From: Psychrobacter pygoscelis | GTDB lineage: Bacteria; Pseudomonadota; Gammaproteobacteria; Pseudomonadales; Moraxellaceae | Assembly (NCBI RefSeq): GCF_004335015.1 | Contig: NZ_RQRU01000002.1 | Location: 496,001 to 560,000 of the forward strand | Length of the DNA: 64,000 bases | Direction of reading: 5' to 3' | Shown here: in pieces, positions 20,894 to 30,425 of the stretch | Layout of the letters: each line of letters opens with the position of its first letter | Position numbering within the stretch: the first letter of the stretch is position 1 | Program-made: the position numbers and the translations under genes | The notes under the pieces: model-generated | What the model saw: only the letters and a program-made list of their open reading frames with translations | Told to the model about the DNA's origin: nothing | The model's database searches: none

Positions 20894-20906
20894 AGGTCGC
20901 CCATAA

Positions 20907-20982
20907 AGGGGTATAGCCAAGTTGGTAAGGCATCAGGTTTTGATCCTGACATCCGTTGGTTCGAGTCCAGCTACCCCTGCCA
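20907..20982 (+). tRNA. tRNA-Gln (UUG), copy 1
   Basis: 76 nt including an encoded CCA. The acceptor stem AGGGGTA/TACCCCT closes it, the anticodon loop is GTTTTGATC with anticodon TTG, and the T-arm GGTTCGAGTCC is canonical. It is identical to the second copy 333 bp downstream. Confidence 0.96.
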
Positions 20983-21239
20983 TATTTTACGCCCTCAAGG
21001 CGTTGATGCGGTAAAGTGTCAAGTATTGACATTATTAGGGCTTAAAAGCTTAGTATTATAATATTTTAAGCCGTACTTACCCATCGTCAATTGACAACAC
21101 AGTCAGTATTTCGGTATAGTTCGCAACGAACGCCGCATTGTCCATCCTTATAGACAATATAAGCTGATAATACTGTGGAAGATTCCACCTGATTCTAAAA
21201 GTTAATAGATGACGGTAGAAAAATAGGTTCTCTAGTTAC

Positions 21240-21315
21240 AGGGGTATAGCCAAGTTGGTAAGGCATCAGGTTTTGATCCTGACATCCGTTGGTTCGAGTC
21301 CAGCTACCCCTGCCA
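21240..21315 (+). tRNA. tRNA-Gln (UUG), copy 2
   Basis: Identical in all 76 positions to the copy at 20907-20982, with CCA encoded. The 257 bp between the copies are not duplicated. Probably cotranscribed with copy 1 and lying just before prs. Confidence 0.96.
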
Positions 21316-21431
21316 TTTTTATGGCACAGCCTAATTTATTAACCTCACCTTATACATTACTCTTTTCTTATTTTGAGCAGTTTGTCACTGCTTAGTGGTC
21401 GCTGCTTGAGTCAATTGATAGGACTTCAGTC

Positions 21432-22388
21432 ATGCCTTATTTGGCAATTTTTACGGGAAACGCCCATCCCGAATTAGCAAAAACCGTAGCCGATCACCTG
21501 CACATCCCCCTTGGTAAAGCTGACGTCACTCGCTTCTCAGATGGCGAGATTGCCGTCGAAATCAAAGAACACGTCCGTGGTAAAGATGTCTTTATCTTGC
21601 AGCCTACCTGTGCTCCGACCAATGATAACCTGATGGAAATCATGGTTATGGCCGATGCTCTACGTCGATCGAGCGCTGGTCGTATCACTGCGGTAATGCC
21701 TTACTTTGGTTATGCCCGTCAAGATCGCCGCCCGCGTTCAGCTCGTGTTCCCATCTCTGCCAAAGTCGTCGCCGATATGCTAAATATTGTCAGCATTGAC
21801 CGCGTTATGACCGTAGACTTGCACTCAGACCAGATCCAAGGCTTCTTTGATATTCCAGTTGATAACATTTATGGCACGCCGGTCTTATTAAAGGACTTGC
21901 AGCAGCAAGGTTATGACAACCTTATGGTGGTCTCGCCTGATGTTGGCGGTGTCGTCCGTGCCCGTGCGATGGCAAAACAGCTTGGCGATACCGATTTGGC
22001 AATTATCGACAAGCGCCGCGCCCGTGCTAATGAATCGCAAGTTATGCACATCATCGGTGATGTCCGTGATCGTGACTGCGTCATCGTTGACGATATGGTC
22101 GATACTGCAGGTACACTTTGTAAAGCTGCTCAAGCCCTAAAAGACAATGGCGCACGCCGCGTCTTAGGTTACATCACTCACCCTGTATTATCTGGCAATG
22201 CGCTTAAAAATATTACTGATTCTGCCATTGATGAGATTGTCGTCACCGATACCATTCCATTGACCCCTGCTGCCAAAGCTTGTGGCAAGATTCGTCAGGT
22301 GACCATAGCGCCGATGCTCGCAGAGAGCTTGCGCCGAATCAACAATGAAGAGTCTATCAGTGCGATGTTTGAATATATCAGTCAGTAA
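21432..22388 (+). CDS. prs: ribose-phosphate pyrophosphokinase
   Basis: 318 residues, class I PRPP synthetase. It makes PRPP from ribose 5-phosphate and ATP for purines, pyrimidines, His, Trp and NAD. Opens with [33 protein letters not shown] motif at about 92-106 ([15 protein letters not shown]); catalytic flexible loop and KRR at about 195; PRPP-binding [14 protein letters not shown] at about 219-232. Length is the family norm. AGGAC before the ATG; a strong terminator follows 27 bp after the stop. Confidence 0.97.
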   Translation: MPYLAIFTGNAHPELAKTVADHLHIPLGKADVTRFSDGEIAVEIKEHVRGKDVFILQPTCAPTNDNLMEIMVMADALRRSSAGRITAVMPYFGYARQDRRPRSARVPISAKVVADMLNIVSIDRVMTVDLHSDQIQGFFDIPVDNIYGTPVLLKDLQQQGYDNLMVVSPDVGGVVRARAMAKQLGDTDLAIIDKRRARANESQVMHIIGDVRDRDCVIVDDMVDTAGTLCKAAQALKDNGARRVLGYITHPVLSGNALKNITDSAIDEIVVTDTIPLTPAAKACGKIRQVTIAPMLAESLRRINNEESISAMFEYISQ

Positions 22389-22414
22389 GCCCTAATCAGA
22401 TATCTCGACTATAC

Positions 22415-22446
22415 AAAACCGCCTCTTTAAGATTGGCGGTTTTTTA
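22415..22446 (+). terminator. prs terminator
   Basis: AAAACCGCC (22415-22423) pairs with GGCGGTTTT (22435-22443), followed by further Ts. Confidence 0.9.
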
Positions 22447-22480
22447 GTTGTAACGTCAGACTGGATTTTACGGCTTGATA

Positions 22481-22495
22481 GGCGTATAATACGCC
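22481..22495 (+). promoter_or_regulatory. rplY -10 region within a palindrome
   Basis: TATAAT (22485-22490) lies inside GGCGTAT-A-ATACGCC, a perfect 7-bp inverted repeat, 111 bp before the rplY ATG. No good -35 is present. The symmetry suggests either a repressor site over the promoter or chance. Confidence 0.4.
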
Positions 22496-22600
22496 CTCTC
22501 CTTTTATGCCAAAAATATCAGGATTATCGATGTCTATATAGCCACGTTGGTCGCAAGCGTGCTATTGCAGCATCACTCATCAATTATTAAGGATACTCTT

Positions 22601-23299
22601 ATGAGTAACATTCTATACACTGTTCAGGGTATCGCCCGTTCAGAAGAACAGCAGGGCAAAGGTGCGAGCCGCCGCCTGCGTAAGCAAAACCTAGTACCAG
22701 CCATCATCTATGGCGGTAATGAAGAGCCAACCGCGTTTTCTATTCGTATGAATGAAATCGTAAAACTGCTTGAAAACGAAGCGTTCTTCTCAAACATCTT
22801 GACGATTAATGTCGATGGTGAAGAGCATCAAGCCGTTATCAAAGACCTTCAGCGTCATCCAGCTAAAGGCTTCCCAATGCATGCTGACTTCCAACGCATT
22901 GTTAAAGGTCAGAAGATTCATATGAACGTTCCTGTACATTTCACAGGTCGTGAAGATGCTCCAGGTACTAAAGAAGGTGGTGTTCTTTCTACCTTGGTAT
23001 CAGATATCGAGATCATCTGCTTACCAGCACAGCTTCCAGAATACCTCGAAATCGATGTGTCTGGCATGTCAATCGGTGACTCTTACCACTTATCAGATCT
23101 TAACCTGCCTGAAGGCGTGGTTATCTATGAGCTTGAGCTTGAAGACGGTACTGACCGTACCATCGTCAACATGCAGCCACCAACTGTTGAAGAAGTGGAC
23201 GAAGACACCGAAGACAACGTTGATGCTGATGAAGTACCAGCTACTGAGCAAGGTGGCGAAGGCGCTGACGACAATGATGGCGACGATAGCGAAGAATAA
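22601..23299 (+). CDS. rplY: 50S ribosomal protein L25/general stress protein Ctc
   Basis: 232 residues from the ATG at 22601, chosen because AAGGAT sits 7-8 bases upstream; the frame extends 18 codons further to a TTG without a ribosome site. Binds 5S rRNA. The N-terminal L25 domain begins YTVQGIARSEEQQGKGASRRLRKQNLVPAIIYG, and the second beta domain (TL5/Ctc type, about 95-190) includes KIHMNVPVHFTGREDAPG. A very acidic tail (EEVDEDTEDNVDADEVP and on) ends the protein. Lies in the prs-rplY-pth order usual in gammaproteobacteria. Confidence 0.95.
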   Translation: MSNILYTVQGIARSEEQQGKGASRRLRKQNLVPAIIYGGNEEPTAFSIRMNEIVKLLENEAFFSNILTINVDGEEHQAVIKDLQRHPAKGFPMHADFQRIVKGQKIHMNVPVHFTGREDAPGTKEGGVLSTLVSDIEIICLPAQLPEYLEIDVSGMSIGDSYHLSDLNLPEGVVIYELELEDGTDRTIVNMQPPTVEEVDEDTEDNVDADEVPATEQGGEGADDNDGDDSEE

Positions 23300-23346
23300 G
23301 CCGGAGCTTATTTAATAATTAACGAACATTACATCCCGATAATTTC

Positions 23347-23380
23347 AAAAATAAAGGCATTTTATATGCCTTTATTTTTA
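23347..23380 (+). terminator. rplY terminator
   Basis: AAAAATAAAGGCAT (23347-23360) pairs perfectly with ATGCCTTTATTTTT (23366-23379) around a 5-base loop. Confidence 0.9.
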
Positions 23381-23564
23381 TCTATAATTTGGCTCTGATT
23401 AGTATTTTTTGTATGGTATTGAATACTCTAGAACAATTCTAATCAGAGCCTAACTATCACTGAAACAGTCCCAAGGTTATCTTCAGTGCGTCTCACCTTA
23501 ATAGGGATGACGATAACCGCTGGTATATGCCGTCATCTAAAACCTCCGCTACAGTGAGAATCAT

Positions 23565-24149
23565 ATGACCCCTCTTAAGCTTATCGTCGGACTGGGCAAC
23601 CCAGGTCAGCAATATGTCCAGACTCGGCACAATGCAGGGTTTTGGTTTGTGGCTCGTCTGGCAGAAGATTTTGGCATCACCTTAGCAGCTGAAAAAAAGT
23701 TCCATGGCGTTACGGGCCGTGGCCAAATTTATGGTCAGGATGTCCGTTTGTTACTGCCTACCACCTTTATGAATAAATCAGGGCAGTCTGTGGTGCCGAT
23801 GGTCAATTTTTATGGCATAGATAATGCTGAGATTCTGATTGCACACGACGAGCTAGACATTCCTGCTGGCAGTATTAAACTAAAGACAGCAGGTGGTCAT
23901 GGCGGTCATAATGGCCTTCGCGACATTACCCCACACCTTGGCAGTGACTTCCATCGCTTGCGAATTGGCATTGGTCATCCCGGTCACAAGTCTAAAGTCA
24001 GTGCTCATGTGTTATCCAAGCCTAGCATGGATGAGCAAATTGCTATCGAGGCAGCGTTAGACGCCGCCGTCGATGCGGCGCAGCTGTTAGTCAGCGGCGA
24101 TATTGAGAAGGCAAGGCAGCACATCAATAGCTTTAAACTATCCGATTAG
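23565..24149 (+). CDS. pth: peptidyl-tRNA hydrolase
   Basis: 194 residues, standard length. Releases peptides from stalled peptidyl-tRNA. LIVGLGNPGQQYVQTRHNAG opens the protein, with catalytic His22. FMNKSGQSV supplies the substrate-binding Asn, and LDIPAGSIKLKTAGGHGGHNGL carries the second conserved motif. The start has only a weak GAG upstream. It stands apart from rplY by 265 bp and a terminator, so it has its own promoter. Confidence 0.96.
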   Translation: MTPLKLIVGLGNPGQQYVQTRHNAGFWFVARLAEDFGITLAAEKKFHGVTGRGQIYGQDVRLLLPTTFMNKSGQSVVPMVNFYGIDNAEILIAHDELDIPAGSIKLKTAGGHGGHNGLRDITPHLGSDFHRLRIGIGHPGHKSKVSAHVLSKPSMDEQIAIEAALDAAVDAAQLLVSGDIEKARQHINSFKLSD

Positions 24150-24394
24150 TGCTCAGCTTCGCTACAGATATAAGGTTTACTGGCTTTGCGTAGAGGATTT
24201 TAATCCGTTAATCTGAACGCGATACCCTACTCCCTTTAAAAGTATATTCTCTACCCCTATATACCATGACATCTTTACATGTTTAGACCTATTGTTTCAT
24301 CGTAGCTGAAGGTCGGTCTAGCAGCAATCTGTCATATCTTTTATGACAGCTTAAATTTTACTTTATTATTGCGTTCACCATCGAGGAATCGCTT

Positions 24395-24775
24395 ATGTTA
24401 CTCACTCTGCTTAAATGCAAATTACACCGCGCTCGTGTGACCCATGCTGACCTCCACTACGAAGGCTCATGTGGCATCGATAGTGATTTGCTCGATTTGG
24501 CTGGCCTTCGTGAAAACGAATCTATCGATATCTATAATGTCACCAATGGTAAGCGCTTTCGTACTTACGTTATCCGCGCAGAAGCCGGCTCTGGTATTAT
24601 CTCCTTAAATGGCGCTGCTGCCCATATGGCCGACCTAGGCGACATCGTGATCATCTGTGCTTATGCGCAGATGGATGAGGCCGAGGCCGACCAGCATTTA
24701 CCGAAACTTGTCTATTGCGATGAGAATAATGCGGTTAAAGACACGGCGAATATCATTCCTGTTCAAGTCGCTTAA
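24395..24775 (+). CDS. panD: aspartate 1-decarboxylase proenzyme
   Basis: 126 residues, pantothenate pathway: L-aspartate to beta-alanine. It self-cleaves at Gly24-Ser25 (YEGSCGID) to form the pyruvoyl cofactor on Ser25; Lys9 and the [11 protein letters not shown] segment (Tyr58 region) are in place. GAGGAA precedes the ATG. No other pan gene is nearby. Confidence 0.96.
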   Translation: MLLTLLKCKLHRARVTHADLHYEGSCGIDSDLLDLAGLRENESIDIYNVTNGKRFRTYVIRAEAGSGIISLNGAAAHMADLGDIVIICAYAQMDEAEADQHLPKLVYCDENNAVKDTANIIPVQVA

Positions 24776-25091
24776 AGCTTAGCTTTCATCTGGGTTTAAA
24801 TGTCGCTTGCCGAGTTGGCTGGCGGATATCAGATGTAATTAAGATTTTGCTGGTCACGTTACTTTGCCTAGAATGTAAATTTAGTACGCTGCGCTGTTAG
24901 CTATCATGGCGGGTTGTATGAGCGTCGGCTAACGTTAATTAAAACGCTAAATTAAGCAATCACCATAAAGAAGCCGCTTACTATTAATAAGCGGCTTCTT
25001 TATGAGTAAAGGGCTATCCACGCATCAAAAGTCGTAGAGAAGCTCAGCAATAGCCCTAGTGTGCGATACACGACTGAGTATTAGCCGTTAT
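24776..25091. other. 316-bp intergenic region after panD
   Basis: No gene seen; it contains the bidirectional terminator at 24965-25003 and otherwise nothing I can name. Confidence 0.5.
24965..25003. terminator. bidirectional terminator between panD and hemerythrin gene
   Basis: ATAAAGAAGCCGCTTA (24965-24980) pairs perfectly over 16 bp with TAAGCGGCTTCTTTAT (24988-25003). Confidence 0.8.
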
Positions 25092-25571
25092 CTAGTCTGC
25101 TGCATGTCTTTTTTCATACTCGTCATGCTCGACCTGATAAAGAGCGCCTAAGCGCTGCTGTAGATCATCATCTAATATCTTTCGCGCTTGCTTAAAAAAT
25201 TCATTCTCTTCTTCGCGCAGATGGTGACGAACCTTCTCAATCAGATCCGCACAGGTCGTCTCCCATGTCTCTTGGCTGATACGCCCATCTTCCATAGTCT
25301 CAATCATCTCGTCAATCTCGTGATGCTCAGTAATGGCATGACGAGATAAATCTAACCCCTCATCGTGCTGCATTACTGGAATGTACAGATGACGCTCTTC
25401 TGCAGTCTCATGAGCACTTAGCTCAAGCTTTAAGCGTTTAAATATAGCTTTACGCTTACTAAAGTCACTTTCACTCTCTAGCTGGTCACACCACTTACGC
25501 TGAACTTCATGCTGCTCTATTAAGGCGGCAAAAATGTCTTTGTCTAAATCAACGCTAATTTGATCGCTCAT
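25092..25571 (-). CDS. hemerythrin HHE cation-binding domain protein
   Basis: 159 residues, one hemerythrin-like four-helix bundle expected to carry a non-haem di-iron centre. The iron ligands are recognisable: QHEVQRKW (His about 17), HETAEERHLYIPVM (His about 54, Glu about 58), TEHHEIDEMIE (His about 82 with E), and RHHLREEENEFF (His about 116, Glu about 120). Relatives are linked to oxygen, NO or iron-sulphur damage responses, but its role here is unknown. GGAGCAG precedes the ATG. Single gene. Confidence 0.88.
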   Translation of the reverse strand: MSDQISVDLDKDIFAALIEQHEVQRKWCDQLESESDFSKRKAIFKRLKLELSAHETAEERHLYIPVMQHDEGLDLSRHAITEHHEIDEMIETMEDGRISQETWETTCADLIEKVRHHLREEENEFFKQARKILDDDLQQRLGALYQVEHDEYEKRHAAD

Positions 25572-25888
25572 AAGCTACTGCTCCAAATAATTCAAGTTTA
25601 ATCTTATCTTGTAAAGCCCTACTATACCGAGTTGTAGCCTCATCAGTGTCGACGTTTACTAGCGAATTTGTATGAGAGTGTGAGTGTTGCAAGTTATTCT
25701 TATTTAAAGAAATTCAATAGCCCTTATTGATTGATTACCGGCTGCTTTTAATTGGCCACTGACTCTAAATTAAAAACACTATAATCTTCAGTGAATTTCA
25801 CAGCACATATGGTAGCCCACTCCCCATCGGCGCTAAAGACACTGACAGGTTGTGAGCTGCTCGAACTAGTTGAAAAGTTGTCCTAGCG
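25572..25888. other. 317-bp intergenic region
   Basis: No gene, strong hairpin or operator seen. It lies between two minus-strand genes and should hold the hemerythrin gene's promoter. Confidence 0.45.
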
Positions 25889-26533
25889 TTATGACTTAGA
25901 TTTACGGTTTTTAAAGGACTGCCATAGCCCTTCATGCTGCACTTTAGGCACTTTTAGGGTAAAGGTATCTGAAAGCATGTCATGAACGGCCAGACCACGG
26001 CGATTAAATAGGCAAAATACATAATTAAATATTAAGCCAAAAATTGCACTGGCTAAGATCGCTGCTCTCGTTCCGTGGATCAACCAGCCAATCACTCCGC
26101 ATAACACGGGCACAATACACGCCGCCAAGATACGCTTAATCGCCTGAATCCATGTCAGATAATGACCCGTAGCACTGACCGTCTTGAGTCGCCATGTCTG
26201 CATACCTAGGGTCTGACCACCGCGGCGCCAGAATATACCGTAAAAGCCAATCAAAGTTAGAATAAAGGCAGGCGTTAATACCAAATTTTGATACCAACTG
26301 GGTAATGAACGCGCTTGATCAGACGTAGTGCCCGTCTCCATCGTGAGCATAGTACCTAGCACAGTCAGTACAGTACCAACTAGAAATAGTAACGCTAATA
26401 TCAGCATACCATCATAGACAATCGCGACGACACGTACCCCTGGCTTGGCGATAATGGGCTGCTCCGAGCTGCTTGAGGCCGCTGCCTTCTTAGACATGGC
26501 TTTAATTGAAGACTTTGAAGAAATTTTTGACAT
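25889..26533 (-). CDS. RDD family membrane protein
   Basis: 214 residues. A Ser/Lys-rich cytoplasmic N-terminus (1-30) precedes the RDD domain: RVVAIVYDGMLILALLFLVG (first helix with the Arg and Asp that name the family, about 34-53), a second helix at about 88-107, GQTLGMQTWRLKTV at about 112-125, and a last pair at about 140-185. The conserved FNRRGLAVHDMLSDTFTLKV ends the domain. Function is not established for most RDD proteins; some relatives affect Na+/H+ homeostasis. The ribosome site is weak. Confidence 0.85.
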   Translation of the reverse strand: MSKISSKSSIKAMSKKAAASSSSEQPIIAKPGVRVVAIVYDGMLILALLFLVGTVLTVLGTMLTMETGTTSDQARSLPSWYQNLVLTPAFILTLIGFYGIFWRRGGQTLGMQTWRLKTVSATGHYLTWIQAIKRILAACIVPVLCGVIGWLIHGTRAAILASAIFGLIFNYVFCLFNRRGLAVHDMLSDTFTLKVPKVQHEGLWQSFKNRKSKS

Positions 26534-26620
26534 GATTAGGGCAAGATAAAAAAGATGATGCTATTGTACCGCAATGAATAGCGTCACAGGGGTATTTGAC
26601 GACTTTAGAAAAACACAGAC

Positions 26621-26657
26621 ACAAAAAAATCGCCTTAAGTCATTTGACTGGCGATTA
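26621..26657 (-). terminator. terminator after the tRNA-Ser/tRNA-Arg pair
   Basis: On the minus strand AATCGCC...GGCGATT with an inner AGTC/GACT pairing, then seven Ts (26623-26629 on + are As). It lies downstream of tRNA-Arg. Confidence 0.7.
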
Positions 26658-26728
26658 CTTTTATCATCTATATTTTTTATAGCATTTAGCTAATAAAAAC
26701 TGCAAGCTAACAAATAGAATGTGTTAAA

Positions 26729-26805
26729 TGGTGCGCCTGGAGAGATTCGAACTCCCGACCCCTTAGTTCGTAGCCAAGTGCTCTATCCAGCTGAGCTACA
26801 GGCGC
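26729..26805 (-). tRNA. tRNA-Arg (ACG)
   Basis: 77 nt with an encoded CCA. Acceptor GCGCCTG/CAGGCGC; D-arm GCTCAGCTGGATAGAGC; anticodon loop CTACGAA with ACG (read as inosine-CG); T-arm GGGAGTTCGAATCTCTCC. Follows tRNA-Ser on the same strand. Confidence 0.96.
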
Positions 26806-26972
26806 ATTTAACATCTTACTTATTGAGCTTATCATTATGACGCACTGCGTCTTAACGAGGTGGTTATTATAGTGAATATATTCACTAAGTCAACCATTTA
26901 ATGACAAATTATTTAATATTTATTTGCAGCAATACTGGCAGCTATTAAACTATCATATATTACGCTAATAAA

Positions 26973-27062
26973 TGGCGGTGAAGGAGGGATTCGAACCCTC
27001 GATACGCGTTAACGTATACACCCTTAGCAGGGGTGCGGTTTCAGCCACTCACCCACTTCACC
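26973..27062 (-). tRNA. tRNA-Ser (GCU)
   Basis: 90 nt with an encoded CCA. Acceptor GGTGAAG/CTTCACC; anticodon loop CTGCTAA (GCT); the long variable arm TATACGTTAACGCGTA is typical of class II tRNAs; T-arm GAGGGTTCGAATCCCTC. Probably cotranscribed with the downstream tRNA-Arg. Confidence 0.96.
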
Positions 27063-28278
<1,216 letters not shown>

Positions 28279-28378
28279 TTTATACGCTCTAGCAGCTCTG
28301 GAGACCATACTGTAGACGGGTGACCAGTAAAATCTACAATGGTTTCACAAGCCTTAGACTCCAGTGGTAAATAGAGCA

Positions 28379-28412
28379 AAAAAAAGACAGCCCCAAAAGC
28401 TGTCTTTTTTAT
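28379..28412. terminator. bidirectional terminator between thiD and yggT
   Basis: AAAAAAGACAGC pairs with GCTGTCTTTTTT around a 7-base loop (28381-28411). Confidence 0.9.
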
Positions 28413-28455
28413 TAGTACATTGTTAATAATAAACTTATTATCAAGACCTTATTAA

Positions 28456-29025
28456 CTAGCCTAGCATCGGCATGATATTGACCGCCAATTTGCTGACAAA
28501 TAGCTCAATCAGATAAAAGGCAAAGAACGCCACCATGGGTGATAGATCAAGCATACCTAAATTCGGCGTAATACGGCGAAATGGCGCAAGAATCGGCTCA
28601 GCTAGGCGCATAATCAGACCGAGTATAGGGTGCATTGAGTTGGTTAATACCACAATCCAGCTCACAATGATGGAGCCTATCACTAAATAGCGACACATGC
28701 GCAAAAAATCGAGGATAAGGCTGAGCGAGCCCATGAAGAATAGCTGAATCGGAGCCATACCATGATGCGCTAGAGCAGACTTACCAGAGATGTCAATCAA
28801 GCGGATCAAGAACATTAAGACGATAGCAGCAATACTAATGCGGCCTTGGGCAACGGTAGGAAAGATTCGGCTAAATACATCAACGACCCCAGTGGCTTTA
28901 TAGGCTGGCATCGCTATAGGATCTCGGGCATCTATACCCGCAAATTGCAGCATAAAACGGATAAAGATCAACAACATCGCAATGGTGGTGACCAAGTCAA
29001 ATAATGGCAATAACACGTCATTCAT
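28456..29025 (-). CDS. YggT family membrane protein
   Basis: 189 residues from the ATG at 29025 (MNDVLLPLFDLV); the frame continues 11 codons to a TTG at 29058 but neither start has a strong ribosome site. Two YggT domains, each with two hydrophobic helices: IAMLLIFIRFMLQFAG near 15-30 and LRMCRYLVIGSIIVSWIVVL near 105-125, with the family signature PILAPFRRITPNLGMLDLSPMVAF near 150-173. It lies just after proC, an arrangement common in bacteria (yggS-proC-yggT). Exact function unknown; relatives are linked to membrane-associated division and osmotic tolerance. Confidence 0.87.
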   Translation of the reverse strand: MNDVLLPLFDLVTTIAMLLIFIRFMLQFAGIDARDPIAMPAYKATGVVDVFSRIFPTVAQGRISIAAIVLMFLIRLIDISGKSALAHHGMAPIQLFFMGSLSLILDFLRMCRYLVIGSIIVSWIVVLTNSMHPILGLIMRLAEPILAPFRRITPNLGMLDLSPMVAFFAFYLIELFVSKLAVNIMPMLG

Positions 29026-29147
29026 GGAAACGCTACTCAACTTAATATAGGGAATCAAACATCATATTGAGGTCGGGATGACCAAGGCGTTTAGCGGTGT
29101 TAAAAGACGGCTAAACGCTTATCTCGAACTAATAGAGAGCCAATAAG

Positions 29148-29990
29148 CTACTGGTTCATCTCACTACTGATGGCTTGACTGCGCTCATAGCACGCCTGCA
29201 TAGCCTGCTTAATATGCTCGCCGATCTCGCTGCTCTGCATTGATTCAATAGCCGCTTGCGTCGTGCCATTGGGCGAGGTGACTTTGCGGCGTAGCTCTGC
29301 AGGTGGCTCATCACTAGCAATGCTCATCTGTGCTGCACCTAGAGCGGTTTGCATGGCTAATGCTGCTGCCTGCTTACGCTCAAGACCTAGCGCAACGCCG
29401 CCATCAATTATCGATTCGATAAAGTAAAAGAAGTAAGCAGGTGCTGATCCAGAGACCGCAGTTACCGCGTGTAGCTGCGCCTCTTCCTCAACCCACATAA
29501 CCAGACCAGAGGCGGCCATCACCTCATAAGCAAGCTGGCGCTGCTCCTCAGTAATAGCTTCACTAGCAAATAAGCCGGTAGCCCCCATCTGAATCATCGC
29601 TGGTGTATTAGGCATAGCCCGAACGATAGTGCGATAGCCTTGTAGCATCTGCGACAGACTGTCAGTCGATAGTCCTGCCGCTACCGACATCACCAGCTGC
29701 TGCTCCAATACCTCAGCGAAGTCTGGAATCACCTTACTCATGACTTGTGGCTTCACGGCTAGCATTACCACATCTGCCGACTGAACGGCTTGCTTGGCTG
29801 CTGCCATGTCCTGTGTAGGATCGATGCTAGTAATATCTTTTTTGGCCAGCTGCGCTCTAATCTCCGCACTAGGATCAGAGACGGTAATATTACCGGCTTC
29901 AACACTGCGACCAAGCAATCCACTGATCAAAGCTTGGGCCATATTGCCACCACCAATGAAAATAATTTTTTTATTATCCAATAGACTCAT
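29148..29990 (-). CDS. proC: pyrroline-5-carboxylate reductase
   Basis: 280 residues. Last step of proline synthesis: P5C plus NAD(P)H to proline. Dinucleotide fold IIFIGGGNMAQALISGLLGR at about 9-28; VMLAVKPQVM at about 75-84; RAMPNTPAMIQMGATGL at about 118-134; and the C-terminal signature AAQMSIASDEPPAELRRKVTSPNGTTQAAIE at about 222-252. AAGGAG precedes the ATG. Upstream of yggT with about 120 bp between, probably one unit. yggS is not adjacent. Confidence 0.95.
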   Translation of the reverse strand: MSLLDNKKIIFIGGGNMAQALISGLLGRSVEAGNITVSDPSAEIRAQLAKKDITSIDPTQDMAAAKQAVQSADVVMLAVKPQVMSKVIPDFAEVLEQQLVMSVAAGLSTDSLSQMLQGYRTIVRAMPNTPAMIQMGATGLFASEAITEEQRQLAYEVMAASGLVMWVEEEAQLHAVTAVSGSAPAYFFYFIESIIDGGVALGLERKQAAALAMQTALGAAQMSIASDEPPAELRRKVTSPNGTTQAAIESMQSSEIGEHIKQAMQACYERSQAISSEMNQ

Positions 29991-30425
29991 AAGTGAATAC
30001 TCCTTAATAACTGATCGGCCTAATAGCCTAACTTTTTAGCTTGCCGATGGCGTCTCATTTGCCCACTATCTTATCGCGATATATTACTTCATTACTCCGC
30101 TAAGACATCGTCTAACCATAGTGATATAAATAAGTGACAGGAGGATAAGACTTCAAAGCAAAGCTGCAAATCCACTCACAAAAACCTTCTCAGCCAAAAC
30201 CGTCAATCTTCGTAAACCAGTCAACTCTTTTGATCGGTTAGCGTGATCAGCGGTAGCTATAAATACAAAGCTATGGCGCTAAATCGTAATTATAAAATGA
30301 CGCTTAGTGTATCACATCAACTTTACTACGGTCAGTCTTTCGCACGGCACTACCACGGCTCAAAGCCAATGACCAATCGCTAGTACTAAGGTTTATAGAG
30401 TTGTGATTCATAAAGATTATGCAGG
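29991..30425. other. 435-bp intergenic region between proC and tilS
   Basis: No gene or strong hairpin seen. It should hold the proC promoter. Confidence 0.45.
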
